Positions 24,238 through 33,421 of a stretch of DNA of 64,000 nt are shown here, one piece after another. This stretch comes from Desulfoglaeba alkanexedens ALDC (GTDB lineage Bacteria > Desulfobacterota > Syntrophobacteria > Syntrophobacterales > DSM-9756), in assembly GCF_005377625.1 (NCBI RefSeq), contig NZ_CP040098.1, positions 2,349,501-2,413,500 of the forward strand, given 5' to 3'. The notes under the pieces were generated by a model. That model worked only from the letters and a program-made list of their open reading frames with translations, searched no databases and was not told where the DNA came from. A program made the translations under genes and the position numbers. The stretch's first letter is position 1, and every line of letters starts with the position of its first letter.

Positions 24238-24921
24238 TCAATCTTTTCGGTTCCGCTTTTCGACGTCCAGGTACCATTCCAGCGGATCGAGGAGCGTGTA
24301 GCCCTTTTCCTTGAAGCGGCGCTTCAAGGGGCCGACGTTGATGCTGAATACGTACGGAAAGACGGCCCGTTTTCCGGGTTCCCAATACCTTGCCACCAGG
24401 ATGCTTCCGATGGAAATGCGTTCTTCGTAGATGGTGTCCACGATCTGCTTCATCTGGCCGAGCTTGTCTTCCACCACGATGCAAAGGAGGGTGCCGGGTT
24501 CTCCGATGCCGAGGACGCTGACAAACGACCGCAGCAGGTCCTTCACGGTGACAATGCCGACAAGTTTCTGGGCTTCATCCACCACGGGGAGGCAGCCGAT
24601 TTCGTGCTTCAAGATAAGGAGCAGGGCGTCCTGGATGGTGTCCCGCACGGAAAGAAGGATCACGTTTTGGGTCATCACGTCTTCCACGCGGAAACGCTCC
24701 AGTTTGGCTCGTTCCTCGGGGCTCCCGGTCTGGTAGTAGAGGCTCGACGGCAGGGCCGTCCGCAGGTCCCGGTCGGTGATGACCCCGACCACGTGCTCTT
24801 CAGGGTCCACCACGGGAACGTGCTGAATGCGGTTGGCCTTCATGAATTCCCGGGCGTGGATGAGGCTGTCGCCGGGTTTCAGTGTGAAAACCTTTCGCGT
24901 CATGGATCTGCTGATAAACAT
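24238..24921 (-). CDS. CBS-pair protein with C-terminal ACT-like domain (AcuB-like)
   Basis: 227 residues. Two CBS domains occupy about 7-60 and 78-135 (M-T-x-x-V near the start of each, V-V-D and G-I/V-I/V-T-x-x-D-L at their ends), followed by an ACT-like ferredoxin-fold region near 140-220. This domain order is that of AcuB. CBS pairs bind adenine nucleotides or S-adenosyl compounds and sense energy state. The gene lies directly downstream of an AcuC-like deacetylase gene, so the two probably work together, as acuB and acuC do in Bacillus. Confidence 0.75.
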   Translation of the reverse strand: MFISRSMTRKVFTLKPGDSLIHAREFMKANRIQHVPVVDPEEHVVGVITDRDLRTALPSSLYYQTGSPEERAKLERFRVEDVMTQNVILLSVRDTIQDALLLILKHEIGCLPVVDEAQKLVGIVTVKDLLRSFVSVLGIGEPGTLLCIVVEDKLGQMKQIVDTIYEERISIGSILVARYWEPGKRAVFPYVFSINVGPLKRRFKEKGYTLLDPLEWYLDVEKRNRKD

Positions 24922-25002
24922 GCGTGCTCCTGTTCGCTGAGTGACCGTCTGTGAAGAATGTCGAAACGCGTGCCGGTGGGGAAGGAGGGAGAACCGGCGG
25001 TT

Positions 25003-25953
25003 TCAATCTTCGAGTAATACGGACACGTGGTTCCGTGCCAGTTCGGGCAGGTGCTGGAGGCAGTAGCCGCCTTCCAGGATCGAAATCAGGCGGCCAGTGC
25101 AGAGCCGGTCCGCGACCTGTTTGATGATCCGTATGATCTGCGTGAACGCTTCGGTGGAAAGCTTGAGATCGGCCATGTCGTCATCGGCATGAGCGTCGAA
25201 CCCGGTGGAAACGAGGATCACCTGGGGGAGGAACGCGTCAAGAAGCCTGGAAATCTCCGGCTTCATGAGTTCCAGGTACTCGGCGTCGCTGGTTCCGGGA
25301 ATGACGGGCCGGTTCCGAGTAGTACCCCTTCCGGGTCCCTTGCCGATGTCGAATTCACGCCCGGTTCCCGGATAGGAAAAACTGGGATGCTCGTGAATGC
25401 TGTAATAGAAGACCGTGGGGTCGTCTTCGAAGATGAGTTGCGTGCCGTTTCCGTGATGGACGTCGAAGTCGATGATCCCCACCTTTTCGAGGCCCCAGCG
25501 TTCCTGGATGTAGCGGGCTGCAATGGCGATGTTGTTGAAGTAGCAAAAGCCCATGGCCCGGGTCGGTTCCGTATGGTGTCCGGGAGGGCGCACCGCGCAG
25601 AAGGCGTTGTCCAGGTCCCCGCGCATCACCAGGTCCACCGTTTCCAGGATGCCGCCCACCGCCAGCAGGGCCACGTGGAAGGTCTCCGGGCACATCTGGT
25701 TGTCGGGCGAGTCGAACTCACGGACGCCGTTCAGGCAGGCTTCTTGGAAGCGGTGGATGTACTCGCGCGGGTGCACCCGCTCGATCCATCGCTGCTCGGG
25801 TACGCTCGCGGTGATCCGGTGCACCTTTTCGAGCAGGCCGCCGGCGGCGATGCCCTGGTAGACGGCCTTCAGTCGCTCGGGGCATTCGGGATGGTAAGGC
25901 CCCGTGCGGTGGAGCAGGTATCTGTCGTCGTAGAGGAAGCCGGTGCGTCGCAT
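25003..25953 (-). CDS. Histone deacetylase family protein (AcuC/HdaH-like)
   Basis: 316 residues from the ATG at 25953; the upstream open frame to 26544 has composition of an out-of-frame shadow and overlaps two genes. Catalytic residues of class I/II deacetylases are all present: H126-H127 in R-P-P-G-H-H, the zinc ligands D164 and H166 in D-F-D-V-H-H-G-N-G and D253 in G-F-D-A-H, and Y297 in E-G-G-Y. It would remove acyl groups from lysine or acetylated polyamines in the cytosol. Beside an AcuB-like protein it may control acetyl-CoA or propionyl-CoA synthetase activity; this is inference. Confidence 0.85.
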   Translation of the reverse strand: MRRTGFLYDDRYLLHRTGPYHPECPERLKAVYQGIAAGGLLEKVHRITASVPEQRWIERVHPREYIHRFQEACLNGVREFDSPDNQMCPETFHVALLAVGGILETVDLVMRGDLDNAFCAVRPPGHHTEPTRAMGFCYFNNIAIAARYIQERWGLEKVGIIDFDVHHGNGTQLIFEDDPTVFYYSIHEHPSFSYPGTGREFDIGKGPGRGTTRNRPVIPGTSDAEYLELMKPEISRLLDAFLPQVILVSTGFDAHADDDMADLKLSTEAFTQIIRIIKQVADRLCTGRLISILEGGYCLQHLPELARNHVSVLLED

Positions 25954-26024
25954 GGATTCGTTCCGTGGGGGTGCGGCCGGGCGGTGGCGTCTTGCGGGTC
26001 GCTTCAGGTGCCGCCGAAGCATCC

Positions 26025-26240
26025 TCAGCGCCGGGGCTGAAGGAAGTTGGCCCGAACCCAGCTCCAGTTCAGCATCACGTGGATGGCGGCCGCAACGAGG
26101 AGCGCCACGCCTCCGCCGATGTGCAGTCCTTCGAAGAATTCCAGGTCGAAGGTGCTGTAGAGCAGTCCGCTTAGCGGCTGGTTGAGCAGGAGGACCGCCA
26201 GGACGGGGTTCAACAATTTGAGCGTCACCGTCTTGTTCAT
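26025..26240 (-). CDS. DUF4405-like small membrane protein
   Basis: 71 residues, ATG 26240 behind AGGAG. Two transmembrane helices (about 7-27 and 39-60) with a conserved G-L-H-I-G-G-G motif in the loop/second helix and a W-V-x-x-N end. DUF4405 proteins resemble the helices of b-type cytochromes, and the H in L-H-I-G-G plus H in A-I-H-V-M could hold haem. Physiological role unknown. It lies 33 nt downstream of the cyclase gene and could share its transcript. Confidence 0.6.
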   Translation of the reverse strand: MNKTVTLKLLNPVLAVLLLNQPLSGLLYSTFDLEFFEGLHIGGGVALLVAAAIHVMLNWSWVRANFLQPRR

Positions 26241-26273
26241 GACCTTTTTCTCCTGAAAGCCGTTGGATTTGAT

Positions 26274-26915
26274 TTATTCCGCCTTGCTCACCACCGTCAC
26301 GTCCGCCTCCGTCTCTTCCCGGTACGGCCCGGAAAGGTGCACACTGTAGCGGCTGAGGAGCCAGATTTCGGGAAGGATTTCCGAAATGAGTTCCCCTCGG
26401 TCGAAGACCCGAACCACGGAACTCTCCGAGACCACCACCGCCACGGCCTCTGTCTGCCGTGTGATGGAAGCGGCCGCCATATGGCGGCTTCCGAGACCCA
26501 GGGGGATCTGGATGTCTTCCGCGGAGGCGTTGAGATACCGGCATGCCGAAATCACGATGCCTTGACCGGAAACGACGAAGGCTCCGTCCAATTGAGCCAG
26601 TTCCTTGACCGTCTCCCGCATGTCGGGGCTTTCGATGGACTTAAGCGGATCCGGGTGCCCCAGGAGCGGGTCCAGGATGAGGTTCTTGGAGTTCCGCAGG
26701 ACGCCTTCGGAATCCCCTACGACGAAGAGTGTGCCGATGCGGCGGCCTTCCCGTCCTTCCCGGGCGATTTCGACGGCCAGGGAAATCACCGCTTCCAGCA
26801 CGTGAGGTTCCAGATCGCGCTGGGTGCGGCAGATCCTACGGCAAATCGATTCGAAGATGGAACAGGGCCGACTGCTGTGCCGGCCGGAACGTGTCGTCCA
26901 AGTGAATGCCATCAT
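26274..26915 (-). CDS. Diadenylate cyclase (DisA_N/DAC domain only)
   Basis: 213 residues; ATG 26915 behind TGGAG. It contains the DAC catalytic signature: D-G-A at 110-112 and G-S-R-H-M-A-A at 142-148, with a G-x-x-x-x-x-x-G-D-x-x-x-V element upstream, so it should make cyclic di-AMP from two ATP. It has no DNA-binding RuvA-like domain (so not true DisA) and no clear transmembrane helices (so not CdaA). The N-terminal 30 residues are basic and Arg-rich and belong to no domain I know. Stand-alone cytosolic DAC proteins are typical of the CdaZ/DacZ-like group. Confidence 0.8.
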   Translation of the reverse strand: MMAFTWTTRSGRHSSRPCSIFESICRRICRTQRDLEPHVLEAVISLAVEIAREGREGRRIGTLFVVGDSEGVLRNSKNLILDPLLGHPDPLKSIESPDMRETVKELAQLDGAFVVSGQGIVISACRYLNASAEDIQIPLGLGSRHMAAASITRQTEAVAVVVSESSVVRVFDRGELISEILPEIWLLSRYSVHLSGPYREETEADVTVVSKAE

Positions 26916-27300
26916 GCCACAAACTCCAGAGACTTGGGGTCAGGGAGGAGAAAAAAGACCTGGCGCCACTATAGCAAGGTGCGGCTCCGATTTGAAGCCC
27001 CTCGTCGGGGCGGTCACGGGACACGCTGAACGTTTTGTTCTCAGTGCATTGAATCTACACGGTTTTTGTGGCAGCAGCGGGCATTATGGGAGCGGCGCCC
27101 CCGCCGCGATGGGAGAGGCTAGAGTTTAGACATTAGACTTTACAGTCTACAGTCTAGACTTTAGACGTTAGCCGGGATGAGCCAACCCGAATGCCCGCCC
27201 CCCATCGGCCCGGGGGGGCGGGGCTCCTACAGGTGGCCCATTGCAGGAGCGGAGCGCTTGGTCGTCTTGGGCTGAGGGAAGGGGAAGGGGGCTGACGGGC
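26916..27300. repeat. Intergenic region with REP-like and AGTCTA-type repeats
   Basis: Contains GAGCGGCGCCCCCGCCGCGA (27092-27111), a palindromic T-A-rich array with TAGAGTTTAGACATTAGAC and ACAGTCTAGACTTTAGACG (27119-27170), and another REP pair around 27200-27260 (GGGGCTCCTACAGGTGG; TGCAGGAGCGGAGCGC). Nothing in it looks coding. Confidence 0.6.
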
Positions 27301-28092
27301 CTACCGGGGGCCCGGCGGCAGGAGGCTTTCTTCTCCCAGTATGGTGAAGGGCGATTTGCCGTCGGGGAGGCCCGTCTTGTATGCGAAAATATCTTCCACC
27401 AGCTGGTTGACCCGCTTGTAGAGGGCGCGGAGCGGGATGTTGGCCGGGCAGGTTTCTTCGCACAAGCCGCAGTCGATGCAACGGCCCGCCATGTGGACGG
27501 CCCGCACCAGGTGGAAGGATGTATCCGGTGGGAGCTTTCCCGCCGGGATGAGTTCACTGTGTTCCAGGCTGCATTCCGTGCAGAAGCAGACGGGACACAC
27601 GTCCCGGCAGCCGAAGCACCTGATGCACCGGTTGAAGTGGGTGAGCCACCACGAGAGGCGGTCCGTTTCCGGCATGGCCTCCAGTTCCTTTACCCGCCGG
27701 CTTTCCGTGACCGCTTCCACGGGTTCGCCGTAATCGACCGTGTCAGGATAGGGCTTCCAGCATTCACAGTAGCGCGCCAGATCTTCCGGACAGCATTGGC
27801 CCAGCACCACCACCTTTTCGGGATCGAGCTGATTCCACTTGAATAGTTCGTGAACGGCGCGTTCTTCGCAGCCGCGGACCAGCACCCCGAAGGTCTTTTC
27901 CGGATGCTGTCGGGCCTGCATCAACAGCAGCTTGGTCATGGGATAGCGCGCCTTGAACGGCGCCCAGCTTTCCAACTCGTCGGTGTTTTCTTTCGTGAAA
28001 AGATACGGAAAGGGGAGGCCGTGGATCGTTTTATAGGCCAAAAAGGCGTCCACGCGGCCTTCTTCCAGCAACTGTCGCACTTTGGTCTTCAT
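27301..28092 (-). CDS. FrhB/FdhB-like Fe-S protein with two [4Fe-4S] motifs
   Basis: 263 residues. The first half matches the N-terminal part of F420-hydrogenase beta-like proteins, with G-V-L-V-R-G-C-E-E-R-A at 69-79 and Q-C-C-P-E near 99-103. The second half has two ferredoxin motifs, C156-x2-C-x2-C-x3-C and C205-x2-C-x2-C-x3-C (CIDCGLCEETCP). The protein would pass electrons between ferredoxin or flavin and the MvhD-HdrA pair encoded directly upstream (183-nt gap containing repeats). Similar proteins accompany HdrA/MvhD in Desulfobacterota. Exact partner and electron source are unknown. Confidence 0.75.
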   Translation of the reverse strand: MKTKVRQLLEEGRVDAFLAYKTIHGLPFPYLFTKENTDELESWAPFKARYPMTKLLLMQARQHPEKTFGVLVRGCEERAVHELFKWNQLDPEKVVVLGQCCPEDLARYCECWKPYPDTVDYGEPVEAVTESRRVKELEAMPETDRLSWWLTHFNRCIRCFGCRDVCPVCFCTECSLEHSELIPAGKLPPDTSFHLVRAVHMAGRCIDCGLCEETCPANIPLRALYKRVNQLVEDIFAYKTGLPDGKSPFTILGEESLLPPGPR

Positions 28093-28274
28093 GGGGGTTT
28101 ATCCTGTCTGGGTTGAGCGCTCTGTCGGGTTTCGGCGATCGCGGGCAAGGCCGCTCCTACAGTGTAATGGAGGGGCAGGCAAGCCCGCTCCTACAGGCCG
28201 TTTTTAGCGATGCGGGCCGCCTGGTTTCCCGGGCCGTCTCTGGGGGCAGGCAAGGCCGCTCCCACAAGCCGTTG
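28093..28274. repeat. REP-like elements between mvhD and the Fe-S protein gene
   Basis: Three related arms: GCGGGCAAGGCCGCTCCTAC (28140-28159), GGCAGGCAAGCCCGCTCCTAC (28175-28195) and GGCAGGCAAGGCCGCTCCCAC (28246-28266). They belong to the same family as those at 47698-47755 and 22308-22384. Confidence 0.8.
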
Positions 28275-28718
28275 TTAAAGGCCCACGGCCAGCCGAGGAC
28301 TCGCTTCCAGTGGCGGCGCCGGTCCGAGGGAGCGGATCTTTTCCGTGAAATCCCGGACCACCTCGGCGAACTTGACCCCTTCCGCCGAACTGATCCATTC
28401 CAGGCGCAGCCGTTCCGGGTTGTAGCCCGCAAACCGGATGAGTTCCTTGACGAAGGTGACGCGTTTCAAGGTCATGTAGTTGCCCTTCAGGTAGTGGCAG
28501 TCGCCGATGTGGCAGCCTGCCACCAGGACACCGTCGGCTCCCCGCTGCAGCGCGTGAATGACGTGGTGCGGGGAAACGGTCCCGGAACACATCACGCGCA
28601 CCACCCGAATGTTGGGCGGATATTGGAGGCGGCTCACGCCCGCCAGATCCGCTCCGGCGTAGCTGCACCAGTTGCAGAGGAAAGCGAGGATTTTCGGTTC
28701 GAAGCGTTCTTCCGCCAT
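28275..28718 (-). CDS. mvhD: Hydrogenase iron-sulfur subunit MvhD/FrhD-like
   Basis: 147 residues, start behind AGAGGA. The hallmark C-N-W-C-S-Y-A-G-A-D at 15-24 starts the [2Fe-2S] domain, followed by V-M-C-S-G-T-V (43-49) and G-C-H-I-G-D-C-H-Y (68-76), all typical for the MvhD delta subunit that connects hydrogenase or formate dehydrogenase with HdrA. Here no hydrogenase large subunit lies nearby; the neighbours are HdrA and NfnAB, so MvhD probably feeds electrons into or out of HdrA within this complex. 182 nt separate it from hdrA, holding nothing obvious. Confidence 0.9.
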   Translation of the reverse strand: MAEERFEPKILAFLCNWCSYAGADLAGVSRLQYPPNIRVVRVMCSGTVSPHHVIHALQRGADGVLVAGCHIGDCHYLKGNYMTLKRVTFVKELIRFAGYNPERLRLEWISSAEGVKFAEVVRDFTEKIRSLGPAPPLEASPRLAVGL

Positions 28719-28900
28719 GTGTGGTCCTCTTTGCGGTTAAGGCGGCTGGAAGCCGCGTCGTCACGTTGTCCCCCCACTTCAGCCCCTTCCCCATCACAGG
28801 GAGAGAGGAACATCATCCATTCCGCGGGTGCATCCTTCGCGCCTTGGGCTCCGGCGAATGGAAAGGTGAGGGGCATTTACCAGAAAGATCCGTGTCGGTC

Positions 28901-31900
28901 CTACGCCGAAAGCGCTTCGTCGATCTGGGTGTAGAGCTGCATGTGCGTAAATCCCCGTAGCGAGATGGCTTCCGACGGGCACGTGGCGGCGCAGGTGCCG
29001 CAGCCCTTGCAAAGCGCCTGGTTCACCTCGCACTTGTTTTCCTGTTCCAGGTAGCTGATGGCTCCAAACGGGCACGTCATGACGCACGCCTGGCAGGCGC
29101 AACACAGGTCCTTGTTGATGTGGGCGACGACGCCTCCCGCCATGATGAAGTCTTTGGAGAGCACGGTCGCGGCCCGGGCCGCGGCCGCCTTGGCCTGCGC
29201 GATGCACTCTTCCATCGGTTTGGGGTAATGGGCCAGCCCGGCCACGAAAACGCCGTCGGTGGCGAAATCCACCGGTCGCAGCTTGGCATGGGCTTCCAGG
29301 AAAAAGCCTTCCGCGTTTACCGCCACCTTGAACCGTTTCGCCAGTTCTTCGGAGTCTCGGGTCACGATGGCGCTCGCCAGCGTTAAGATGTCGGGCTGCA
29401 GTACCACAGGCCGTTGCAGCACGTGATCCACCACGGTGACCTTGAGGGTTCCGTCGGCGGCCACGTCCACCACGGGTTTACGGTCCAGGCTGAAGCGGAT
29501 GAACAAGACCCCCGCGGCCCGGGCTTCCTTGTACAGATTTTCCCGGAGGCCGTAGGTCCGGATGTCCCGGTAGAGGATATAGACGTCCATATCCGGGTTG
29601 AGCCGCTTGAGGCGCAGTGCGTTTTCAATGGAGTGGCTGCAGCAGACGCGGCTGCAGTAGGGCCGGTGCGGTTCTCTGGAACCCACGCACTGGATGAAGG
29701 CGGCCGATCGGGCGTTGACGACCACATCGCGGCGTTCGCTGATGGCCTGGTCCAGGTCGAGGTTGAGGAAAATGCGATCGCTCTTTCTGTAGCCGTATTC
29801 ATCGGGCTTGAGGGAATGGGCGCCGACCGCGATGACGGCCACGCCGTGTTCCACCTCTCTTTCCTTGCCGTCCACTTGGAGGAGCGTTCGGAAATTGCCG
29901 ACGAACCCGTTCACCTCTTTGACTTCGGCGTTGCAGAACACCGTGATGTCCGGGTGCCGCTCGACCCGCTGCACCAGTTCTTCCAAGTACGGTGCGATGG
30001 GTTGCCCATCCCACGTCTGGTGGAGTTTCCGGCCGTGGCCGCCCAGGACGCCCTTCTGTTCCACCAGCGTCACCGGGTAACCCTGGTCGGCGAGGCTGAG
30101 AGCCGCCGTCATCCCGGTGATCCCCCCGCCCACCACGAGCGCGCTCTTGGTGACGTTCAGCCGGCATTCTTCCAGCGGCTGCTGGAGGGCCACCTTGGCT
30201 ACGGCCATGCGGACCAGGTCCTTCGCCTTTTCGGTGGCGGCCTCCGGATCGTTCTGGTGGACCCAGGAATCCTGGTTGCGGATGTTGGCCATTTCGAAAA
30301 GGTACTTGTTGAGCCCGGCTTCCCTGATGGTTTCCTGGAAGAGGGCTTCGTGGGTCCGGGGCGAACAGGCCGCCACCACGATCCGGTTCAGCTTGCGATC
30401 GCGGATAACCTCCTTCATCTTGTCCTGAGTGTCCTGGGCGCACGTGAAAAGGTTTCGCTCCACGTAGGCCACGTGGGGCAGCGTTTCTGCGTAGTCGGCC
30501 ACCGCCTCCACGTCCACGACGCCGGCGATGTTGGTGCCGCAGTGGCAGATGAAAACACCCACTTGCGGTTCTTCAGCTGTCACGTCGCGTTCTGTGAGTT
30601 CCGGCGGCTTCTTGGTGAGAGTCCCGCGGGCCTGAGCGAGAAGCGTGGCGCATTCGGATGCCGCCGCCGAGGCTTCCATGACCGAGATGGGGATATCTTT
30701 CGGGCCCTGGAAGGCGCCGCACACGTAAATGCCCGGCTTCGACGTCTTCACGGGATCGAACGGAGACGTGGCTGCAAAGCGGCTGTCGTTCACGTCGATA
30801 CCCAGGCGCGCCGCCAGTTCCACCGTTTCCTTGGGAACCTGGAGCCCGACGGAAAGCACCACCAGCTGGAAGGTTTCTTCCTGGAGCGTTCCGTCTTCTT
30901 TCACGTACTTAATGGTCAGGTCGTCGCTTCCGGGCACCGGTTCGATGGTGTGGACCCGGGAACGGATAAACCGCACGCCTTTTTCGTCTTTGGCCCGGTT
31001 GTAGTATTTTTCGAAGTCTTTTCCGGGAGTGCGCATGTCCATGAAGAAGATTGCCGCATCCAGATGATCGCCCGCATGTTCTTTCGCGATGATGGCTTCC
31101 TTTACGGCGTACATGCAGCAGACGGCGGAGCAGTATCCGTTGTCGCAGTGGTGAATGTCCCGGGAACCCACACACTGAAGCCACGCGATCCGTTCCACTT
31201 CCTTGTGGTCCGACGGCCGCACCAGGTGTCCTTCAAACGGTCCGGTAGACGAAAGGATCCTTTCGAATTCCATAGCCGTGACCACGTTGGGGTGGTGGGC
31301 GTAGTTGTAGGCGTCGTAGATTTTGGGATCAAAGGGCTCGAAACCCGGAGCCAGGATCACCGCTCCCACCCGGAGTTCTCTGACGCGCGGTTCGTCGTCG
31401 TGGCGGATGGCTCCCGCCAGGCAGGCGTCCACGCACCGGTAGCACTCGGAACAGACGCCGCAGGCAAGGCAGCGGGACGCTTCCTTCCTGGCCTGTTCTT
31501 CCGTGAACCCCAGTTGGACCTCCCGGTAATCGGCTTTTCGCTTTTCGGGTTCGAGCCGCGGCATCCGTTGGCGGGGTATTCGGTCGTAGCCTTCCGTTCG
31601 AACATCCTGGACCGCCTGCCATTCCTTTTCCCGCCCCTCCCGCAGATCCACACCGCGAAGGAACCGGTCGATGGATACAGCCGCCTGCTTTCCGGCCGCA
31701 ATGGCCTCGATCACCGTCTTGGGACCGGTCACGGCGTCCCCGCCGGCGAAGATGTCCGGATCGTCGGACTGTAGCGTCAGCGGGTCCACCCGCATCGTCC
31801 CCCAATCGCTCAAAGTGCAGGCGCATTCCGGGGTGAGGCACGCCCAATCGGTTTCCTGGCCGATGGCCGGAATCACCGCATCCACTTCGATCACGAATTC

Positions 31901-33352
31901 GGAACCGGGGACCGGCACCGGCCGCCGCCGCCCGCTGGCGTCCGGTTCCCCCAGGGCCATCTTCACGCATTCGATGGCTTTAACCCGGCCGTTTTCCCCG
32001 ATGATCCGGGTCGGGTTGGTAAGCGTCAGGATTTCGATCCCTTCTTCCTGGCACTCTTCGATTTCTTCGGCGTTTGCCGGCATCTCTTCGAAGCTTCGCC
32101 GATAGATCACGAAGGGCTTCTTGGATCCCGTCCGAAGCGCCGTGCGCACCGCATCCATGGCGACGTTTCCGCCGCCGACGACCGCCACCCGATCCCCCAG
32201 GGCGATCCTTCGGCCCAGGTTCACTTCCCGGAGGAAGTCAACCCCGGGGAACACTCCATCCAGATCCTCGCCTTCAATCCTCAGCGCCTTGCATTCATGG
32301 GCCCCGATCCCGATAAAGACCGCCTTGTAACCCTCTTCCCGAAGCTGGGCGATGGTGACGTCTTTTCCGATTTCCACACCGGTTTTGAAGGCCACCCCCA
32401 TGTCCCGGATGACCTGGATTTCCGCCTCGATGATGTCCCGCGGAAGCCGGTAGGCGGGGATGCCCACGGTGAGCATGCCGCCGAGCACCGGAAGCCTTTC
32501 AAAGACCGTCACTTGGTAGCCTTCTATAGCGAGATAGTAGGCGCAGGTCAGTCCCGCGGGACCGGAACCGATCACCGCCACCTTCTCCTGCCGCCGGGTC
32601 TTGATTTCCGGCACGTAGCGGGTTTCGGACCGTAGGTCCAGGTCCGCGATGAAGCGCTTGACGGGATTGATGGCCACCGGTTCGTCCACCCGCCCGCGCA
32701 TGCACGCCGATTCGCACGGATGATGGCAGACTCGGCCGCAAATGGCGGGAAGCGGGTTTTCCTGTTTGATGAGTTTCAGCGCCTCCTGAAAGCGACCGGC
32801 GGCGGCCAGCGCCAGGTAACCCTGGACCGAAATGTGAGCGGGGCAGGCGACCTTGCACGGAGACGTCCCGCGCTTTTCGATGGCGAAGGCTCCCGGAACC
32901 GCCTGCGCGTAGCGGCGGTAGATCGCGCGCCGCTCACTCAAGCCCATGTCGTATTCGTTTTTGACCACCACAGGGCAAACCCGGGCACATTCCCCGCAGC
33001 CCGTGCACTTGTCGGGATCGACGAAACGGGGATGCTGGAACACCGTCGCCCGGAAGTTTCCCGGTTCTCCGGAAACTTCCCGGAGTTCGCTCAGCGTGAG
33101 CAGTTCAATGTTACGATGCCGGCCGACCTCGACCAGTTTCGGCGAGAGAATTCACATGGCGCAGTCGTTGGTGGGAAAGGTCTTGTCCAACTGTGCCATG
33201 ACGCCGCCGATGGCGGAGGTCTTTTCCAGTAGATGGACATAGTAGCCGGTTTCCGCCAGATCGAGCGCGGCCTGGACTCCGGCTATACCGCCTCCGACGA
33301 CGAGGACGGAGCCGAGCGGGTTGGAAGCGACGTTGGTTGCTGCTTTCGCCAT
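28901..33352 (-). CDS. hdrA: Giant HdrA fusion (HdrA N-part - GltD/NfnB-like domain - second HdrA), selenocysteine-containing
   Basis: 1483 residues when the in-frame UGA at 33152-33154 is read as selenocysteine 67; the same frame stays open on both sides of it. Start 33352 is chosen for AAGGAG 8 nt upstream. HdrA-1: FAD motif G-G-G-I-A-G (20-25), Sec67 after N-D-C-A-M where homologues have Cys or Sec, then a ferredoxin motif C-T-G-C-G-E-C near 116. From about 160 to 640 a GltD/NfnB-like part follows (C-x-x-x-C-P, [13 protein letters not shown]). A second HdrA occupies about 940-1483 with its own G-G-G-I-T-G FAD site near 1085 and two C-terminal [4Fe-4S] motifs at 1417-1428 and 1448-1459. Likely the bifurcating core of the operon. 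Confidence 0.85.
33122..33154 (-). promoter_or_regulatory. UGA (Sec) codon and putative SECIS hairpin in hdrA
   Basis: TGA at 33154-33152 interrupts HdrA at its conserved Cys/Sec site. Eight bases later (33143-33122) the mRNA can fold with GCCG pairing CGGC and an inner ACT/GGT pairing, leaving an apical loop with GGUC, comparable to the bacterial fdhF SECIS where a GGU(C) loop recruits SelB. Folding was judged by eye only. Confidence 0.7.
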
Positions 33353-33421
33353 GATGCGTTCTCCTTCAACGGGTCGTTTGGGACCTTGCAAACGAAGGCT
33401 CTTCCATAAAGAACAGGTAGT

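Noticed and set aside
26041-26544. N-terminal extension of the deacetylase to 513 residues
   Set aside because: The extension overlaps the DUF4405 and cyclase genes, has shadow-like composition and homologues begin at M-R-R-T-G-F.
26274-26915. DisA DNA-integrity scanning protein
   Set aside because: Only the cyclase domain is present; the linker and HhH DNA-binding domains are absent.
29414-31774. 786-codon open frame on the + strand opposite hdrA
   Set aside because: It is the antisense shadow of a GC-rich gene with conserved Fe-S and FAD motifs on the other strand; its own sequence is rich in His/Val/Gly/Arg as shadows are, with no ribosome site.
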